DNA of 64,000 nucleotides from JAAOII01 sp965207705 (GCA_965207705.1 OZ242292.1:1550001-1614000), one strand, 5' to 3'. Numbered from the stretch's first letter, positions 7,661 to 17,033 are shown. The notes: generated by a model from the sequence alone, not told the origin. Made by a program: numbers and translations.

Positions 7661-9722
7661 TTTATCACTTGCTCATCCAATAAGGATGTTGGCGGCAGAT
7701 GCGGTCCAACGTGCCTCATCGGGACATCCTGGCATGCCAATGGGCATGGCTGATATCGCCACAGTTTTATGGCGTGAGTTTCTGGCGCATAATCCCACCG
7801 ACCCTAACTGGCATAACCGCGACAGGTTCATTCTTTCCAACGGGCATGGTTCAATGCTGCAATATGCTTTACTTCATCTTAGTGGTTATGACCTCAGTAT
7901 GGAAGAGATTAAAAACTTTCGCCAGATGAATTCACAAACTCCTGGCCATCCCGAATTAGAAACAGTAGGGGTGGAAACCACCACAGGTCCTTTAGGGCAT
8001 GGTTTGGCAAACGCGGTTGGCATGGCTCTTGCCGAACGTAATCTTGCTGCAGAGTTCAATCTCCCAGAACTTAATATAGTATCCCACTTCACTTATGTAT
8101 TTGCCGGCGATGGTTGTCTTATGGAAGGTCTATCCCATGAGGCGTGCTCTTTGGCAGGGACTCAACGGCTCAACAAGCTAATTTGCTTTTTTGATGATAA
8201 CGGAATTTCCATAGACGGCGAGGTTAGTGGCTGGTGTAGTGATGATGTGGCAAAAAGATTTGATGCTTATAACTGGAATGTCCTGGGTCCCATAGACGGA
8301 CATGACCATGAGCAAATTAGGAAGGCAATTACCTCTGCTCAACAAAGTGATAAGCCATCATTAATTATCTGTAAGACGCATATAGGTTATGGTTCGCCGA
8401 ATAAAGCGGACAAGGCGGCAGCGCATGGTGCGCCCTTAGGCGACGAAGAAATAGCTCTTATGCGTAGTAACCTTGATTGGCAGCACGAGCCATTTGTGAT
8501 AACGGATGAAATATATCAGGCATGGAATATGCGCGACAAGGGCAAAAAGGCGCAGCAACAATGGGAAGATTTGTATGCCAAGTATAGTTCCGCTCACCCC
8601 ACTAAAGCGAAAGAATATACAAGAAGATTAAGCGGGCAAATGCCGCATGATTTTACTAACAAGGCGCAGGACTTTATTATTAGCCAGCATAAATCAGCTG
8701 CCTCAGTGGCTAGCCGTCAGTCGTCCTTACAAGCCATTAATAACTTGCTCCCTTCATTGCCTGAGTTGCTCGGCGGTTCGGCAGATCTTAGCGGCTCCAA
8801 CTGCACGCTCAGTGATTCATCTGTTGCTATAAGTGATAATGGCAAACCCGGCAACTATATCTATTATGGAGTGCGTGAGTTAGCGATGAGCTCAATAATG
8901 AATGGTATTGCCTTACATGGCGGATATATTCCTTATGGCGGCACCTTTTTAGTATTTTTAGATTACTCGCGTAGCGCGGTGCGTTTGGCGGCTTTGATGC
9001 GCCAGAAGGTCATTTTTATTTTTAGCCATGATTCAATCGGCGTGGGCGAGGATGGACCTACCCATCAACCAATAGAACATCTAACAATGCTACGTGCCAC
9101 TCCAGGAATTGATGTGTGGCGTCCAGCGGATACTGTTGAGTGCGCGGTTGCTTGGACAGAATCCCTGCAAAAATCATCTCCCAGTACTTTAATACTATCG
9201 CGTCAGAATCTTGAATTTCAGTCGCGTGATGAATCACAACTTGAAGATATTGCTAAAGGCGGCTATGTTTTAGTTGCCGGGGGGAATAATCAGGAGGGGA
9301 ATAATCAAGGAGGCAACAATAAGGGCTACAATCAAGGCAACAATAATGATGAGCCAGCAGCCATAGTTATTGCCACTGGTTCCGAATTAGGCGCAGCCCG
9401 TCAGGCAGTGGAACAACATAATAAAGAGGACCTAACAAAAGGAGGCAACAAGCAAGTAAGGTTGGTATCCATGCCTTGTTGTGAAGTATTTGATGCCCAG
9501 TCGCCTGAATATCGCGATAAGGTTTTACCGCCAAAGATTGTCAAACGTTTGGCAATAGAAGCGGCAATGCCAGATTACTGGCATCGTTACATTGGGTTGC
9601 AAGGCGAGATTATAGGGATTAACTCCTTTGGTAAATCAGCGCCTGCTAGTGAATTATTTGAGCATTTCGGGCTCACCGCCAAACATATCTACAACAAGAT
9701 TACTGCGTTTATTCACCAATAG
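7647..9722 (+). CDS. tkt: Transketolase
   Basis: The 691-residue product transfers two-carbon ketol units in the pentose phosphate pathway with thiamine diphosphate. Visible blocks are ASSGHPGMPMGMAD and FILSNGHGSMLQYALLHL at the N-terminus, the ThDP motif GDGCLMEG followed by FFDDNG about 25 residues later (about residues 154-190), and HDSIGVGEDGPTHQPIEHL in the pyrimidine-binding domain. A Gly/Asn/Gln-rich insertion, GNNQE-GNNQG-GNNKG and following, lies at about residues 544-568 between the second domain and IVIATGSE; it comes from 15-bp tandem repeats. The ATG overlaps pepA by 14 bp and has no Shine-Dalgarno, implying coupled translation. Confidence 0.97.
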   Translation: MKKSDLSLAHPIRMLAADAVQRASSGHPGMPMGMADIATVLWREFLAHNPTDPNWHNRDRFILSNGHGSMLQYALLHLSGYDLSMEEIKNFRQMNSQTPGHPELETVGVETTTGPLGHGLANAVGMALAERNLAAEFNLPELNIVSHFTYVFAGDGCLMEGLSHEACSLAGTQRLNKLICFFDDNGISIDGEVSGWCSDDVAKRFDAYNWNVLGPIDGHDHEQIRKAITSAQQSDKPSLIICKTHIGYGSPNKADKAAAHGAPLGDEEIALMRSNLDWQHEPFVITDEIYQAWNMRDKGKKAQQQWEDLYAKYSSAHPTKAKEYTRRLSGQMPHDFTNKAQDFIISQHKSAASVASRQSSLQAINNLLPSLPELLGGSADLSGSNCTLSDSSVAISDNGKPGNYIYYGVRELAMSSIMNGIALHGGYIPYGGTFLVFLDYSRSAVRLAALMRQKVIFIFSHDSIGVGEDGPTHQPIEHLTMLRATPGIDVWRPADTVECAVAWTESLQKSSPSTLILSRQNLEFQSRDESQLEDIAKGGYVLVAGGNNQEGNNQGGNNKGYNQGNNNDEPAAIVIATGSELGAARQAVEQHNKEDLTKGGNKQVRLVSMPCCEVFDAQSPEYRDKVLPPKIVKRLAIEAAMPDYWHRYIGLQGEIIGINSFGKSAPASELFEHFGLTAKHIYNKITAFIHQ
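9279..9347. repeat. 15-bp in-frame tandem repeat inside tkt
   Basis: Units resembling GGGAATAATCAGGAG, GGGAATAATCAAGGA and GGCAACAATAAGGGC encode GNNQE, GNNQG and GNNKG. The same GGGGAATAAT core recurs in the intergenic array just after tkt and in the lolA signal region. Confidence 0.85.
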
Positions 9723-9732
9723 AGAGAAGCAC

Positions 9733-9805
9733 ATATAAGGGGGGTAATAATATAAGGGGGGTAATAATAGAAGAGGGGATAATAATAGAAGAGGGGATAA
9801 TAAAG
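9733..9805. repeat. 17-18-bp tandem repeat after tkt
   Basis: Two copies of ATATAAGGGGGGTAATA and two of ATAGAAGAGGGGATAATA, ending near 9805 and followed by CCATCCCCCCTCCTT. The G runs and the C run could pair as a bidirectional stem between convergent tkt and trmB, but there is no clean T tract on the plus strand. Confidence 0.85.
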
Positions 9806-9830
9806 CCATCCCCCCTCCTTATGCCCACAT

Positions 9831-10580
9831 TTATATCTTCTTGAATAGCATCTCGTAGATATTCCTGCTACTATTCATTGCCTTCTGCTCAAAATTAGTG
9901 ACAATCCTATCTAACTGCCTCCCCGCTGCATAGCCAGGGAAGAGGTTTTTCAGTTTAGGACATCTTTCCAATACCTCAAGAATTTCTTCGGCATACTCAT
10001 CCCAATCAGTGGCAACATGCAGGATTCCGTCTACCTTCATCTTCTTGACGAGGACATTAATAAAATCAGATCTAAGCATTCTTCGTTTATGGTGGCGCTT
10101 TTTAGGCCAGGGGTCGGGGAACAAAATCTTGACTTCATCCAGAATATTATCTGTAAACATATCAGGGATTACATCCACCGCATCGGCTTGCACAAGACAA
10201 ATATTTTTAATGTCTTGTGCTTCCACTTCTCGCAAAACAGTGGAGACGCCGCTGCTATAGACATCAATACCTATAAATAAATCACGAGGTTTTTTAATAG
10301 CTTCATCAATTAGAACCTCGCCTTTGCCAAAACCAATTTCCAGTACTAATCTCGCAGGACTTGTGTCTGGTTGTATAGCGGAATTCCAATCGGTTTTATC
10401 TTCCTCAACGCTTATTAGCCCTGGTGCTTGCCTAATGTCAAATACCTTAAGCCAGTCAACTGGATTTTCCTGATAAGGAATAATAATGCTTACGCCTTTT
10501 TCAGCAATTGTTTGTTGCTGTTGTTTTAACCCTCTTTCTCGCAGGGTATAACTTCGTCTTACACGAAATAATCTACTCAT
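9831..10580 (-). CDS. trmB: tRNA (guanine-N7-)-methyltransferase
   Basis: The 249-residue product methylates N7 of G46 in the variable loop of tRNAs using SAM. The Rossmann motif LEIGFGKGEVL is followed by FIGIDVYSSG, and the family signature FPDPWPKKRHHKRRM sits in the second half, with ATDWDEYAEEILEVL after it. Length and order match TrmB; the N-terminal SRLFRVRRSYTLRERGLKQ region also resembles the usual start (expected R-S-F-x-x-R). It is convergent with tkt and followed upstream by trhO in the same direction, about 110 nt apart. No Shine-Dalgarno precedes the start. Confidence 0.93.
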   Translation of the reverse strand: MSRLFRVRRSYTLRERGLKQQQQTIAEKGVSIIIPYQENPVDWLKVFDIRQAPGLISVEEDKTDWNSAIQPDTSPARLVLEIGFGKGEVLIDEAIKKPRDLFIGIDVYSSGVSTVLREVEAQDIKNICLVQADAVDVIPDMFTDNILDEVKILFPDPWPKKRHHKRRMLRSDFINVLVKKMKVDGILHVATDWDEYAEEILEVLERCPKLKNLFPGYAAGRQLDRIVTNFEQKAMNSSRNIYEMLFKKI

Positions 10581-10693
10581 AATAAATAGTAATTGTTATT
10601 CTAATTTCCTAAATCCTTGACTAATATTTTCTTATGAAAATAAATCTTGGGTCTAAGTTAATTTGTTTTGTCTAAAATGAATATGAAATATAA

Positions 10694-11416
10694 TTAATCC
10701 CCATTGCTATTGACATTTATACGTTCATCAAAAACAAAGCAATTTCCTTGCCACAGATTGTCGCTTTTCTTAACCTTCTGCATATACCCAAGTATCCCGC
10801 TGTTAAGTTGATAAACCTGTTTTATTCCTTGATGTAACATGTAATTGGCAAGTTTTTCGCAACGAATTCCTCCGGTGCAAAATATTGCAATTGGTTTGTC
10901 TTTTAATTTTTCTTTATGTTTATTCACATACTCCGCCATCTCACTAAAGTAATTCACACGTGGATTGATTGCATTTGGGAAACTTCCCATTTCACATTCA
11001 AAATTATTACGTGTGTCAAGTACAATAGTGTTCTCATCCTCTATGAGATTATTCCACTCTTGTGGATTTAATCTCTTAGTCATCCTCCCATGTGGGGTTA
11101 GCTCTTTATCAGGAACATTCCCCGCGGAACGGAAAGTTATTATTTCTTTTTTACATTTAATTTTCATCCTCCTAAATGGTATATTCTCAATTTTTTTCTT
11201 TTTTATATCCATATTAGTAAACCTTTTATCCTTAGTAAAAAAGTTAACTACTGCAGATAATTGCTTCTCTTCGCCAGCTAAAGACACGTTTACGCCCTCA
11301 GGTGACAAAATTATGGTTCCCCGCAGTGAAGTACATAGCTTCTCCAAGGAGGGCTTCCAGCATTTATACTCTATAAAGTCCGCAAAGCAATAAAAAGAAA
11401 TGAGATTAATATCCAT
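10694..11416 (-). CDS. trhO: Rhodanese-type tRNA uridine hydroxylase TrhO (YceA family), short form
   Basis: The 240-residue product has an N-terminal ferredoxin-like domain (ISFYCFADF ... GTIILSPEGVNVSLAG) and a C-terminal rhodanese domain with DTRNNFECEMGSFPNA and the active-site loop FCTGGIRCEKLA, in which the first Cys is the catalytic residue. TrhO uses prephenate-independent oxygen chemistry to make 5-hydroxyuridine at position 34 of some tRNAs. The C-terminal zinc-ribbon-like tail present in the roughly 350-residue E. coli protein is absent, as in other short members. A TATACT lies 10 nt before the ATG, so the mRNA may be leaderless. Confidence 0.88.
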   Translation of the reverse strand: MDINLISFYCFADFIEYKCWKPSLEKLCTSLRGTIILSPEGVNVSLAGEEKQLSAVVNFFTKDKRFTNMDIKKKKIENIPFRRMKIKCKKEIITFRSAGNVPDKELTPHGRMTKRLNPQEWNNLIEDENTIVLDTRNNFECEMGSFPNAINPRVNYFSEMAEYVNKHKEKLKDKPIAIFCTGGIRCEKLANYMLHQGIKQVYQLNSGILGYMQKVKKSDNLWQGNCFVFDERINVNSNGD

Positions 11417-11426
11417 TGTTATTTAT

Positions 11427-11432
11427 AGTATA
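11427..11432 (-). promoter_or_regulatory. -10 box of trhO
   Basis: TATACT on the minus strand, 10 nt before the start codon at 11416. The gap is too short for a ribosome-binding leader. Confidence 0.45.
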
Positions 11433-11495
11433 AACAAAAATCTATCTATTTACTATATTATTGCTTAATATCTTATAAAATATATTACTCTAAAT

Positions 11496-12920
11496 ATGGT
11501 TAGTATCAACAAAATTCCGGATTTACGCTTTTTTGCTAAAGCAAAAGTTATCGTTGCAGGCGATATCCTGCTTGACCGCTATTTCAAAGGCAAGGTATCA
11601 CGCATTTCTCCAGAGGCGCCTGTTCCAGTAGTCCATGTTGATAACAAAGAGAATCGCTTAGGCGGAGCAGCAAACGTGGCATTAAATCTTAACGGGTGGG
11701 GCATTAAACCTCAGCTTTTTGGCGTTATTGGCAAGGACCGTGAAGGCACAACTATCCGCCAGCTAATTAAGCAAAGCAATATTAAAGATAACTTAACCGT
11801 AACTGCCAAATCTATCACCACCACTAAGCTTAGAGTAGTTTCTTCACAACAATTAATAAGGTTGGATTTTGAAGATGATTTAAGTGCAGAGGCGGGGCGC
11901 ATGAATAAATCATTGTTAAAGAAATTAAGATTTGCCGACTTATTAATTCTTTCGGATTATAACAAGGGTTCTTTAGCAGATATAGAGCCAATAATTGCTG
12001 CTGCTAAAAAGCAGGGTGCTTTTGTTATTATTGACCCTAAAAGAAAAGATTTTTTGCCTTATAAAGGGGCTGATGTACTCACTCCTAACTATGCAGAGTT
12101 TGTGGCAGTTGCTGGAGATTGCGGCGATGAGCAAGAGTTTCTGTCTAAGGCACGCAATATGGTTAAACAGCTCAAATTAAAGGCGTTATTGATTACTCGC
12201 GGCTCTGATGGAATGTCCTTGGTCCTGCAGGATCGCACTTACAATATTCCAGCCCAAGTCCGAGAGGTTTATGATGTTACGGGTGCCGGAGATACAGTAG
12301 TTGCGGTTCTTGGTGCTGCTATAAGCGCAGGGGTGAAACTATATGAGGCAACAGAATTGGCAAGCATAGCCGCGGGCATAAGTATTACTAAAGCTGGGAC
12401 TGGAGTTATTGGCTATGATGATGTTGTCCGCCCTTTGATGAATGAAGTACCGTATCTGTCCGCTGATGAGTTGGTTAAGCAAATCAATATAGAACGTTCC
12501 AAAGGGCACAAAATAGTTTTTACTAACGGAGTTTTTGATATTCTTCATCCTGGACATGTTAGGTATTTACGTGAAGCGGCACAGCTTGGCGATAGATTAG
12601 TGGTGGCGATTAATGATGATAAATCGGTGCGCAAAATTAAAGGAAAAAATCGTCCGATAAATAATTTGCACACTCGGGCTGAAATGCTAAAGGGTTTGCG
12701 TCAAGTTGATTGGGTAGTGCCTTTTAGCGAGAAGTCACCAGAGGTTTTATTGCACAAAATCAAGCCCGATCTATTAGTTAAGGGAGGTGATTATAAAAAA
12801 AGAACCGATATATTGGGTTATGATATAGTAGAATCTTACGGAGGTAAGGTTAAAATTCTTTCCCATACTTCTGATATGTCTACAACTTCTATAATAGCCA
12901 AGATTAAAAAATCTAAATAA
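11496..12920 (+). CDS. hldE: Bifunctional heptose 7-phosphate kinase / heptose 1-phosphate adenylyltransferase
   Basis: The 474-residue product makes ADP-heptose for the lipopolysaccharide inner core. The N-terminal ribokinase-like domain has GGAANVALNL and DVTGAGDTVVAVL, with the catalytic Asp in the GAGD motif at about residues 258-266. The C-terminal nucleotidyltransferase domain starts at about residue 340 with FTNGVFDILHPGHVRYLREA (HPGH at 351-354). Both domains are intact and the fusion is the usual proteobacterial form. Its presence indicates a heptose-containing outer membrane. The next gene's ATG overlaps the stop by 1 nt. AT-rich TATAAA/TATATT boxes lie 9-17 nt before the start. Confidence 0.96.
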   Translation: MVSINKIPDLRFFAKAKVIVAGDILLDRYFKGKVSRISPEAPVPVVHVDNKENRLGGAANVALNLNGWGIKPQLFGVIGKDREGTTIRQLIKQSNIKDNLTVTAKSITTTKLRVVSSQQLIRLDFEDDLSAEAGRMNKSLLKKLRFADLLILSDYNKGSLADIEPIIAAAKKQGAFVIIDPKRKDFLPYKGADVLTPNYAEFVAVAGDCGDEQEFLSKARNMVKQLKLKALLITRGSDGMSLVLQDRTYNIPAQVREVYDVTGAGDTVVAVLGAAISAGVKLYEATELASIAAGISITKAGTGVIGYDDVVRPLMNEVPYLSADELVKQINIERSKGHKIVFTNGVFDILHPGHVRYLREAAQLGDRLVVAINDDKSVRKIKGKNRPINNLHTRAEMLKGLRQVDWVVPFSEKSPEVLLHKIKPDLLVKGGDYKKRTDILGYDIVESYGGKVKILSHTSDMSTTSIIAKIKKSK

Positions 12921-13855
12921 TGAGTTCTCTGCTTCCTATCCTGTCCACCATAGTTCTTAGCGGCTCGATATTTTCTTTTTTACCCGATGGTCCCAACACA
13001 GTAACTTTTTCCGAAGGCGGACTATTTTTAGCCCCTTTGGCGTCACGTTATAATAATGGCTTCTCGGTTAACTCTTATCAATCTAAGCATGATATTTTTG
13101 GCGACAAAGATCTGGTGACCTTTGATATAGCTAAAGAGTTCTCTCTCAGCAGGTGGTATTTTGGCAGGTCGCAAATAGTGGAAGTAGGCGGTGTGATTGG
13201 GATGAAAAACTATTTTTCTTATAGGGACTTAAACCCAACTGATAATAAAAATAAGGAAGAATTATTACTCATAAATAATGATTATATTTTGGGATACAGC
13301 GTTGGCTTGTTGCTTGATTCCTTTGTGTTGCGTTTAAATTGGAATTATGAACGCAAGGAAGTTCACCGCGAATTTTTAGATTATTTACCGAAGGAACCTG
13401 GCACTGAAGGGATTGATGAGAATGCTAACAATAAAAAACTGGAAGAAATAGGAATAGAAACAGCCCGCCAAGCAAGGGCAACTCCTTTATTTGAAGGGGA
13501 CTATTTAGAATTTCTATTCGGTGATATTCGTCCGTCCTTGCGCTATTACATAGCTTATGGGAACTATTTACAGAATAATCTTAACCTTGACCAAAAGTTT
13601 GCCCGTTATGGTTTTGACTATCGCGGTGCAGCGACGGGTAATGTTATTCGCCTGATTTTTGGTGGCGAGCAACGGGCTTATGAATATAATGATTGGAGCT
13701 CAACATATCATATTAAAGTTGGTCTGGAAAAATCTAAGTCACCAGTTACTGGCTGGCGCATTACTGCGGATTGGATTGAAGGATTTAGCGATTATAGTCC
13801 CTATCACAGTGCTAAAAGTGAGACGATGGGATTAAACTTTAACCTAATATTTTAG
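12920..13855 (+). CDS. Putative outer-membrane beta-barrel protein (DUF1207-like)
   Basis: The 311-residue product has a short hydrophobic N-terminus (SSLLPILSTIVLSGSIFSFL) consistent with a secretion signal, alternating aromatic/polar strands throughout, and ends in NFNLIF with a terminal Phe, as outer-membrane barrels do. Blocks such as ITADWIEGFSDYSPY and the pair around DYLEFLFGDIRPSLRYY remind me of DUF1207 proteins, but this assignment is from memory and moderate. The function is unknown. It is coupled to hldE by a 1-nt overlap, so it is probably made together with lipopolysaccharide core synthesis. A 15-bp repeat and hairpin follow its stop. Confidence 0.6.
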   Translation: MSSLLPILSTIVLSGSIFSFLPDGPNTVTFSEGGLFLAPLASRYNNGFSVNSYQSKHDIFGDKDLVTFDIAKEFSLSRWYFGRSQIVEVGGVIGMKNYFSYRDLNPTDNKNKEELLLINNDYILGYSVGLLLDSFVLRLNWNYERKEVHREFLDYLPKEPGTEGIDENANNKKLEEIGIETARQARATPLFEGDYLEFLFGDIRPSLRYYIAYGNYLQNNLNLDQKFARYGFDYRGAATGNVIRLIFGGEQRAYEYNDWSSTYHIKVGLEKSKSPVTGWRITADWIEGFSDYSPYHSAKSETMGLNFNLIF

Positions 13856-13894
13856 AACCTGGTATTTTAGAACCCGGTATTCTAAAACCTAATA
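13850..13894. repeat. 15-bp direct repeat with internal hairpin between convergent genes
   Basis: Three units, TATTTTAGAACCTGG, TATTTTAGAACCCGG and TATTCTAAAACCTAA, the first overlapping the stop codon of the barrel gene. Units two and three form a perfect inverted repeat TTTTAGAA (13865-13872) / TTCTAAAA (13880-13887), which could act as a weak bidirectional terminator. Confidence 0.75.
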
Positions 13895-14469
13895 CCTATC
13901 CCGCCCAATATAATGCTGCCATCACTCACATCTTCCCCATCGGTTCTTACATTGAACTCATTGCCGACAGAAAAATAAATATCATAAGAGATTGTCTCGT
14001 CGCCAAAGGTCCATCCTACTATAGCCGCAGGAGTAAGAGAGTCAACGGTGGAACGTCCCTTTTGAGCGGCATCTTTATTATCTGCTTGTGCGAAATCATC
14101 CTCCCAGTCATAATATAGTCGCCACCAATCATTACGCACCCCTAAAAAGAAACTTCCTCGGGGAGAAACATCTAAAGGACGGAAATAATGGCGCCAAGAA
14201 AAAGCTAAGCCACAACCATGCGCTTTTTCTTTTTTATGTAAGTCCGTATCTGAACGCTCAAACTCTCTACAGCCCAAATACCATTCACGCATATTTTGTG
14301 GAAGATCCCGTTCTGCATAACTAATGGCTATATTATTATCATTAGCTCCCCCTTGATACTGCAAGCCCCAATCTACCGCCTGTACACTCTGTATTTGTGC
14401 CATGAGCAATAATATAAATATTATGTATATTCCCCTAATTAATGCTATTCCTTGTTTAAAATGACTCAT
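13882..14469 (-). CDS. Small putative outer-membrane beta-barrel protein
   Basis: I do not recognise a family. The 195-residue product begins with a basic N-terminus and hydrophobic stretch (IYIIFILLLMAQIQSVQA) ending in A-x-A before VDWGLQYQ, a good type I signal peptide. The mature part has alternating strand-like segments (NIAISYAER, FFLGVRNDWWRLYYDW, ISYDIYFSVGNEF) and ends in GGIGIRF with a terminal Phe, as expected of an outer-membrane barrel of roughly eight strands. Two Cys residues (in LGCREF and HGCGLAF) could form a disulfide. It is convergent with the DUF1207-like gene and divergent from rnfB. The role is unknown. Confidence 0.6.
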   Translation of the reverse strand: MSHFKQGIALIRGIYIIFILLLMAQIQSVQAVDWGLQYQGGANDNNIAISYAERDLPQNMREWYLGCREFERSDTDLHKKEKAHGCGLAFSWRHYFRPLDVSPRGSFFLGVRNDWWRLYYDWEDDFAQADNKDAAQKGRSTVDSLTPAAIVGWTFGDETISYDIYFSVGNEFNVRTDGEDVSDGSIILGGIGIRF

Positions 14470-14491
14470 ATAGCTATTATAATTTAAAGGA

Positions 14492-15058
14492 ATGCCTATT
14501 TATTCATTATTTTATTTATTGGCGCTCACCCTGATAACAGGATTATCGCTGGGCATTGCTGCAGCATTTTTAAGGGTGAAGAAAGATCCTACTATAGATA
14601 GAATAGACGCCATATTACCCCAAACTCAGTGCGGACAGTGCGGATATCCTGGCTGCCGTCCTTATGCTGAAGCAATAGCCAAAGGAGACGCAATCAATAA
14701 GTGTCCGCCTGGTGGAGCTGATGTAATTCAGCAACTGGCGGATTTACTTAATCGCGATCCCTTACCACAAGATGAGAGTCATGGCGCGGAACAGCCGCCA
14801 AGTGTGGCAATTATTCGTGAGGACGAGTGCATAGGATGTACCAAATGTATTCAAGCGTGCCCCGTTGATGCTATAGTGGGGGCGGCTAAAAAAATGCATA
14901 CGGTTATCCTTGATGAATGTACTGGTTGTGATTTATGCATTGACCCTTGTCCTGTAGATTGTATAGACATGGTGGAATTGACAAGTATTAATAACTTTAC
15001 ACCCCCTATAAGACCCGACAAAGAATATCAGATCATTACCACAGATGCCCGGGTCTAA
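14492..15058 (+). CDS. rnfB: Electron transport complex subunit RnfB
   Basis: The 188-residue product has one N-terminal membrane segment (about residues 5-27), a 4Fe-4S domain TQCGQCGYPGCRPYAEAI ... NKCPPGG (about 47-78) and two ferredoxin clusters, CIGCTKCIQACPVD and CTGCDLCIDPCPVDC (about 110-155). In the Rnf complex RnfB passes electrons between ferredoxin-type carriers and the membrane core. Only rnfB and rnfC are present here: rnfA does not precede and rnfD, rnfG and rnfE do not follow. The start follows AAGGA directly, too close to act as a normal Shine-Dalgarno. The rnfC start overlaps its 3' end by 14 bp. Confidence 0.93.
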   Translation: MPIYSLFYLLALTLITGLSLGIAAAFLRVKKDPTIDRIDAILPQTQCGQCGYPGCRPYAEAIAKGDAINKCPPGGADVIQQLADLLNRDPLPQDESHGAEQPPSVAIIREDECIGCTKCIQACPVDAIVGAAKKMHTVILDECTGCDLCIDPCPVDCIDMVELTSINNFTPPIRPDKEYQIITTDARV

Positions 15059-17033
15059 ATTGCCCAGCTCTAAACTGCAAGGACTGACGCAGTCGGTGGT
15101 GCAAATATTTAAGGCGCCTATAACCACCCGGCTAAAACGCGCCTTCCATGGCGGGGTTAAACCGCCAGAACATAAAGAAGAAAGCATACGTTTGCCTATA
15201 GGAGATATTATTCCCGCTGATGAGTTCTATATTCCTATTACTAAAGCAGGAGCGCAGATGGGAAATAAAGTAGCGGTAGGTGATAGGGTCTTGGCAGGAC
15301 AGTTTATTAATGAGCCAATTACGGCAGGCGAAAAGCACAGGATGGCGCCAGTATCAGGAGTCATAACGGGGACTACTAATATATTAATCAGCGGAAGAGT
15401 GCCGTATTATTCCGAGTGTTTGGTGTTACGCAGCGATAACAAGCATGAGAGAGTTACTCCACCTGAGAATAAAAGCTATCAAGATTGCACTCGGCAGGAG
15501 CTGATTGAACGATTGAAAAGGGCGGCAATATATGGCATGGGCGGTGGCGGATTTCCTGCTTTGCGCAAGATGGGAGCGCAGAAGATCAAGTATTTAATAG
15601 TAAATGCTGTAGAGTGTGAACCATATATAACAGTTGACCATGCTTTGCTTGACTCTTATAGCGATGAGGTTGTTGCAGCTATACCCATAGCTCATAAAAT
15701 ACTCGGCTGCAATCCGCAGACAATAATAGCGCTTGAAAATAACATGTCCTCTGCCATAAAGGCAATTAGTGAGGCAATTAGCGAGGCAATAAAAAATAAA
15801 GGAACGGGAGAAGCGGAAACGGAAGCGGAAGGAACGGAAAAAACCCGACTTGCCAGTCCAATAGCTCCCAATGCAAAAATCTCCAATACAGAACTTCCCA
15901 ATATAAAACTTAAGGTGCTACCAACAATTTATCCTATGGGAAGCGAGAAGCAACTTATTTTGGCATTGCTTGGCACGGAAATACCAAGCGGAAAAATAGC
16001 AGTTCAGCAAGGGATTTTATGTTTGAATGTTGCAACCTTGCGTGCTATATATCGGGCTGTGGTGCACAATGAACCTTTATTGCAAAGAATTATTACTGTG
16101 GCAGGTAATGGAGTTCCTCAACCTCGTAATCATTGGGTGCGTTTAGGAACCTCGATTAATCAAATCTTATTGCAAACTGGAGTTAAAGATTTATCTTCGG
16201 TTAATGTGTTTATGGGCGGGGCAATGATGAACTATAAAATTGATGATTTGAATATGCCAGTTTCCTCCTCAACAAATTGCCTATTGGTGTTTAAGAAGTC
16301 ACCTAATATGCTTGCCAATAACAATGTTAATGGTGGGAGTAATGGTGGGAGTAATGGTGAGGATAATGTTGGGGATAATGGATATGAGAACGGGCACGGG
16401 CATGAAGATGAGCAGAGGCATAAACAGGACGCGCCGCTGACGCAAAGCGCCTTATGGCGTAGTGCTGATACCCCTCTCTTTGATAAACAATGGACTCAGC
16501 ATCGCGAGTGCATAAAATGTGGCTTGTGCGAGCAGGTCTGTCCAGCCCGTTTGTTGCCACAACAACTCTACCGATATATCAAAGCGGATAAGATACCGTT
16601 GGCAGTGGATGAGGGATTATTTGCTTGTATTGAATGCGCTGCTTGCGATTATGTATGCCCCAGCAATATACCTTTGAGTGATTATTATATATTTGCTAAG
16701 GAGTCAAGTAAAACCGAACAACTCAATAAATATAAAGCGGATAGAGCAAGGAATAGGTTTAATGACCACAAGCTAAGATTGGATAAACAAAAAGAGGAAC
16801 TTGCGGCAAGAAGGGCAGAGCGAATTGCCAAGATGAAAAAGACAAATGATAATTCCCCAGCAGAGGATATTTCTGTTAAGCAACGCAAGATTGCCAGCTT
16901 AAAAATACAAATCAGTAAGACGTTGCAGGCAATAGATAAATGGCAGGCAACAGGTGAAGATAGCCGTGCCGCAACTTTGCAGAATACCCGTGATAAATTA
17001 CAGCAAGAATTAAATAACCTAACGTCCAAATAA
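15045..17033 (+). CDS. rnfC: Electron transport complex subunit RnfC
   Basis: The 662-residue product is the peripheral NADH- and flavin-binding subunit of Rnf. It has the N-terminal RnfC barrel-type region, YGMGGGGFPALRKM (about 165-178, nucleotide/FMN-binding Gly-rich loop) and two 4Fe-4S motifs CIKCGLCEQVCPARL and CIECAACDYVCPSNI (about 489-540). The C-terminus, rich in Lys, Arg, Glu and Ala, is predicted coiled coil, as in proteobacterial RnfC. A Gly/Asn/Ser then His/Asp/Glu-rich insertion at about residues 425-457, just before the cluster domain, comes from 12-bp repeats. The last codons and stop lie in an 11-bp repeat that runs up to the sirtuin start. Confidence 0.94.
   Translation: MPGSKLPSSKLQGLTQSVVQIFKAPITTRLKRAFHGGVKPPEHKEESIRLPIGDIIPADEFYIPITKAGAQMGNKVAVGDRVLAGQFINEPITAGEKHRMAPVSGVITGTTNILISGRVPYYSECLVLRSDNKHERVTPPENKSYQDCTRQELIERLKRAAIYGMGGGGFPALRKMGAQKIKYLIVNAVECEPYITVDHALLDSYSDEVVAAIPIAHKILGCNPQTIIALENNMSSAIKAISEAISEAIKNKGTGEAETEAEGTEKTRLASPIAPNAKISNTELPNIKLKVLPTIYPMGSEKQLILALLGTEIPSGKIAVQQGILCLNVATLRAIYRAVVHNEPLLQRIITVAGNGVPQPRNHWVRLGTSINQILLQTGVKDLSSVNVFMGGAMMNYKIDDLNMPVSSSTNCLLVFKKSPNMLANNNVNGGSNGGSNGEDNVGDNGYENGHGHEDEQRHKQDAPLTQSALWRSADTPLFDKQWTQHRECIKCGLCEQVCPARLLPQQLYRYIKADKIPLAVDEGLFACIECAACDYVCPSNIPLSDYYIFAKESSKTEQLNKYKADRARNRFNDHKLRLDKQKEELAARRAERIAKMKKTNDNSPAEDISVKQRKIASLKIQISKTLQAIDKWQATGEDSRAATLQNTRDKLQQELNNLTSK
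16318..16412. repeat. 12-bp-type in-frame repeat inside rnfC
   Basis: Units like GGTGGGAGTAAT repeat with decay into GGTGAGGATAAT, GTTGGGGATAAT and related sequence, encoding a Gly/Ser/Asn/Asp linker. The GGGGATAAT core matches the arrays at tkt and lolA. Confidence 0.8.
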
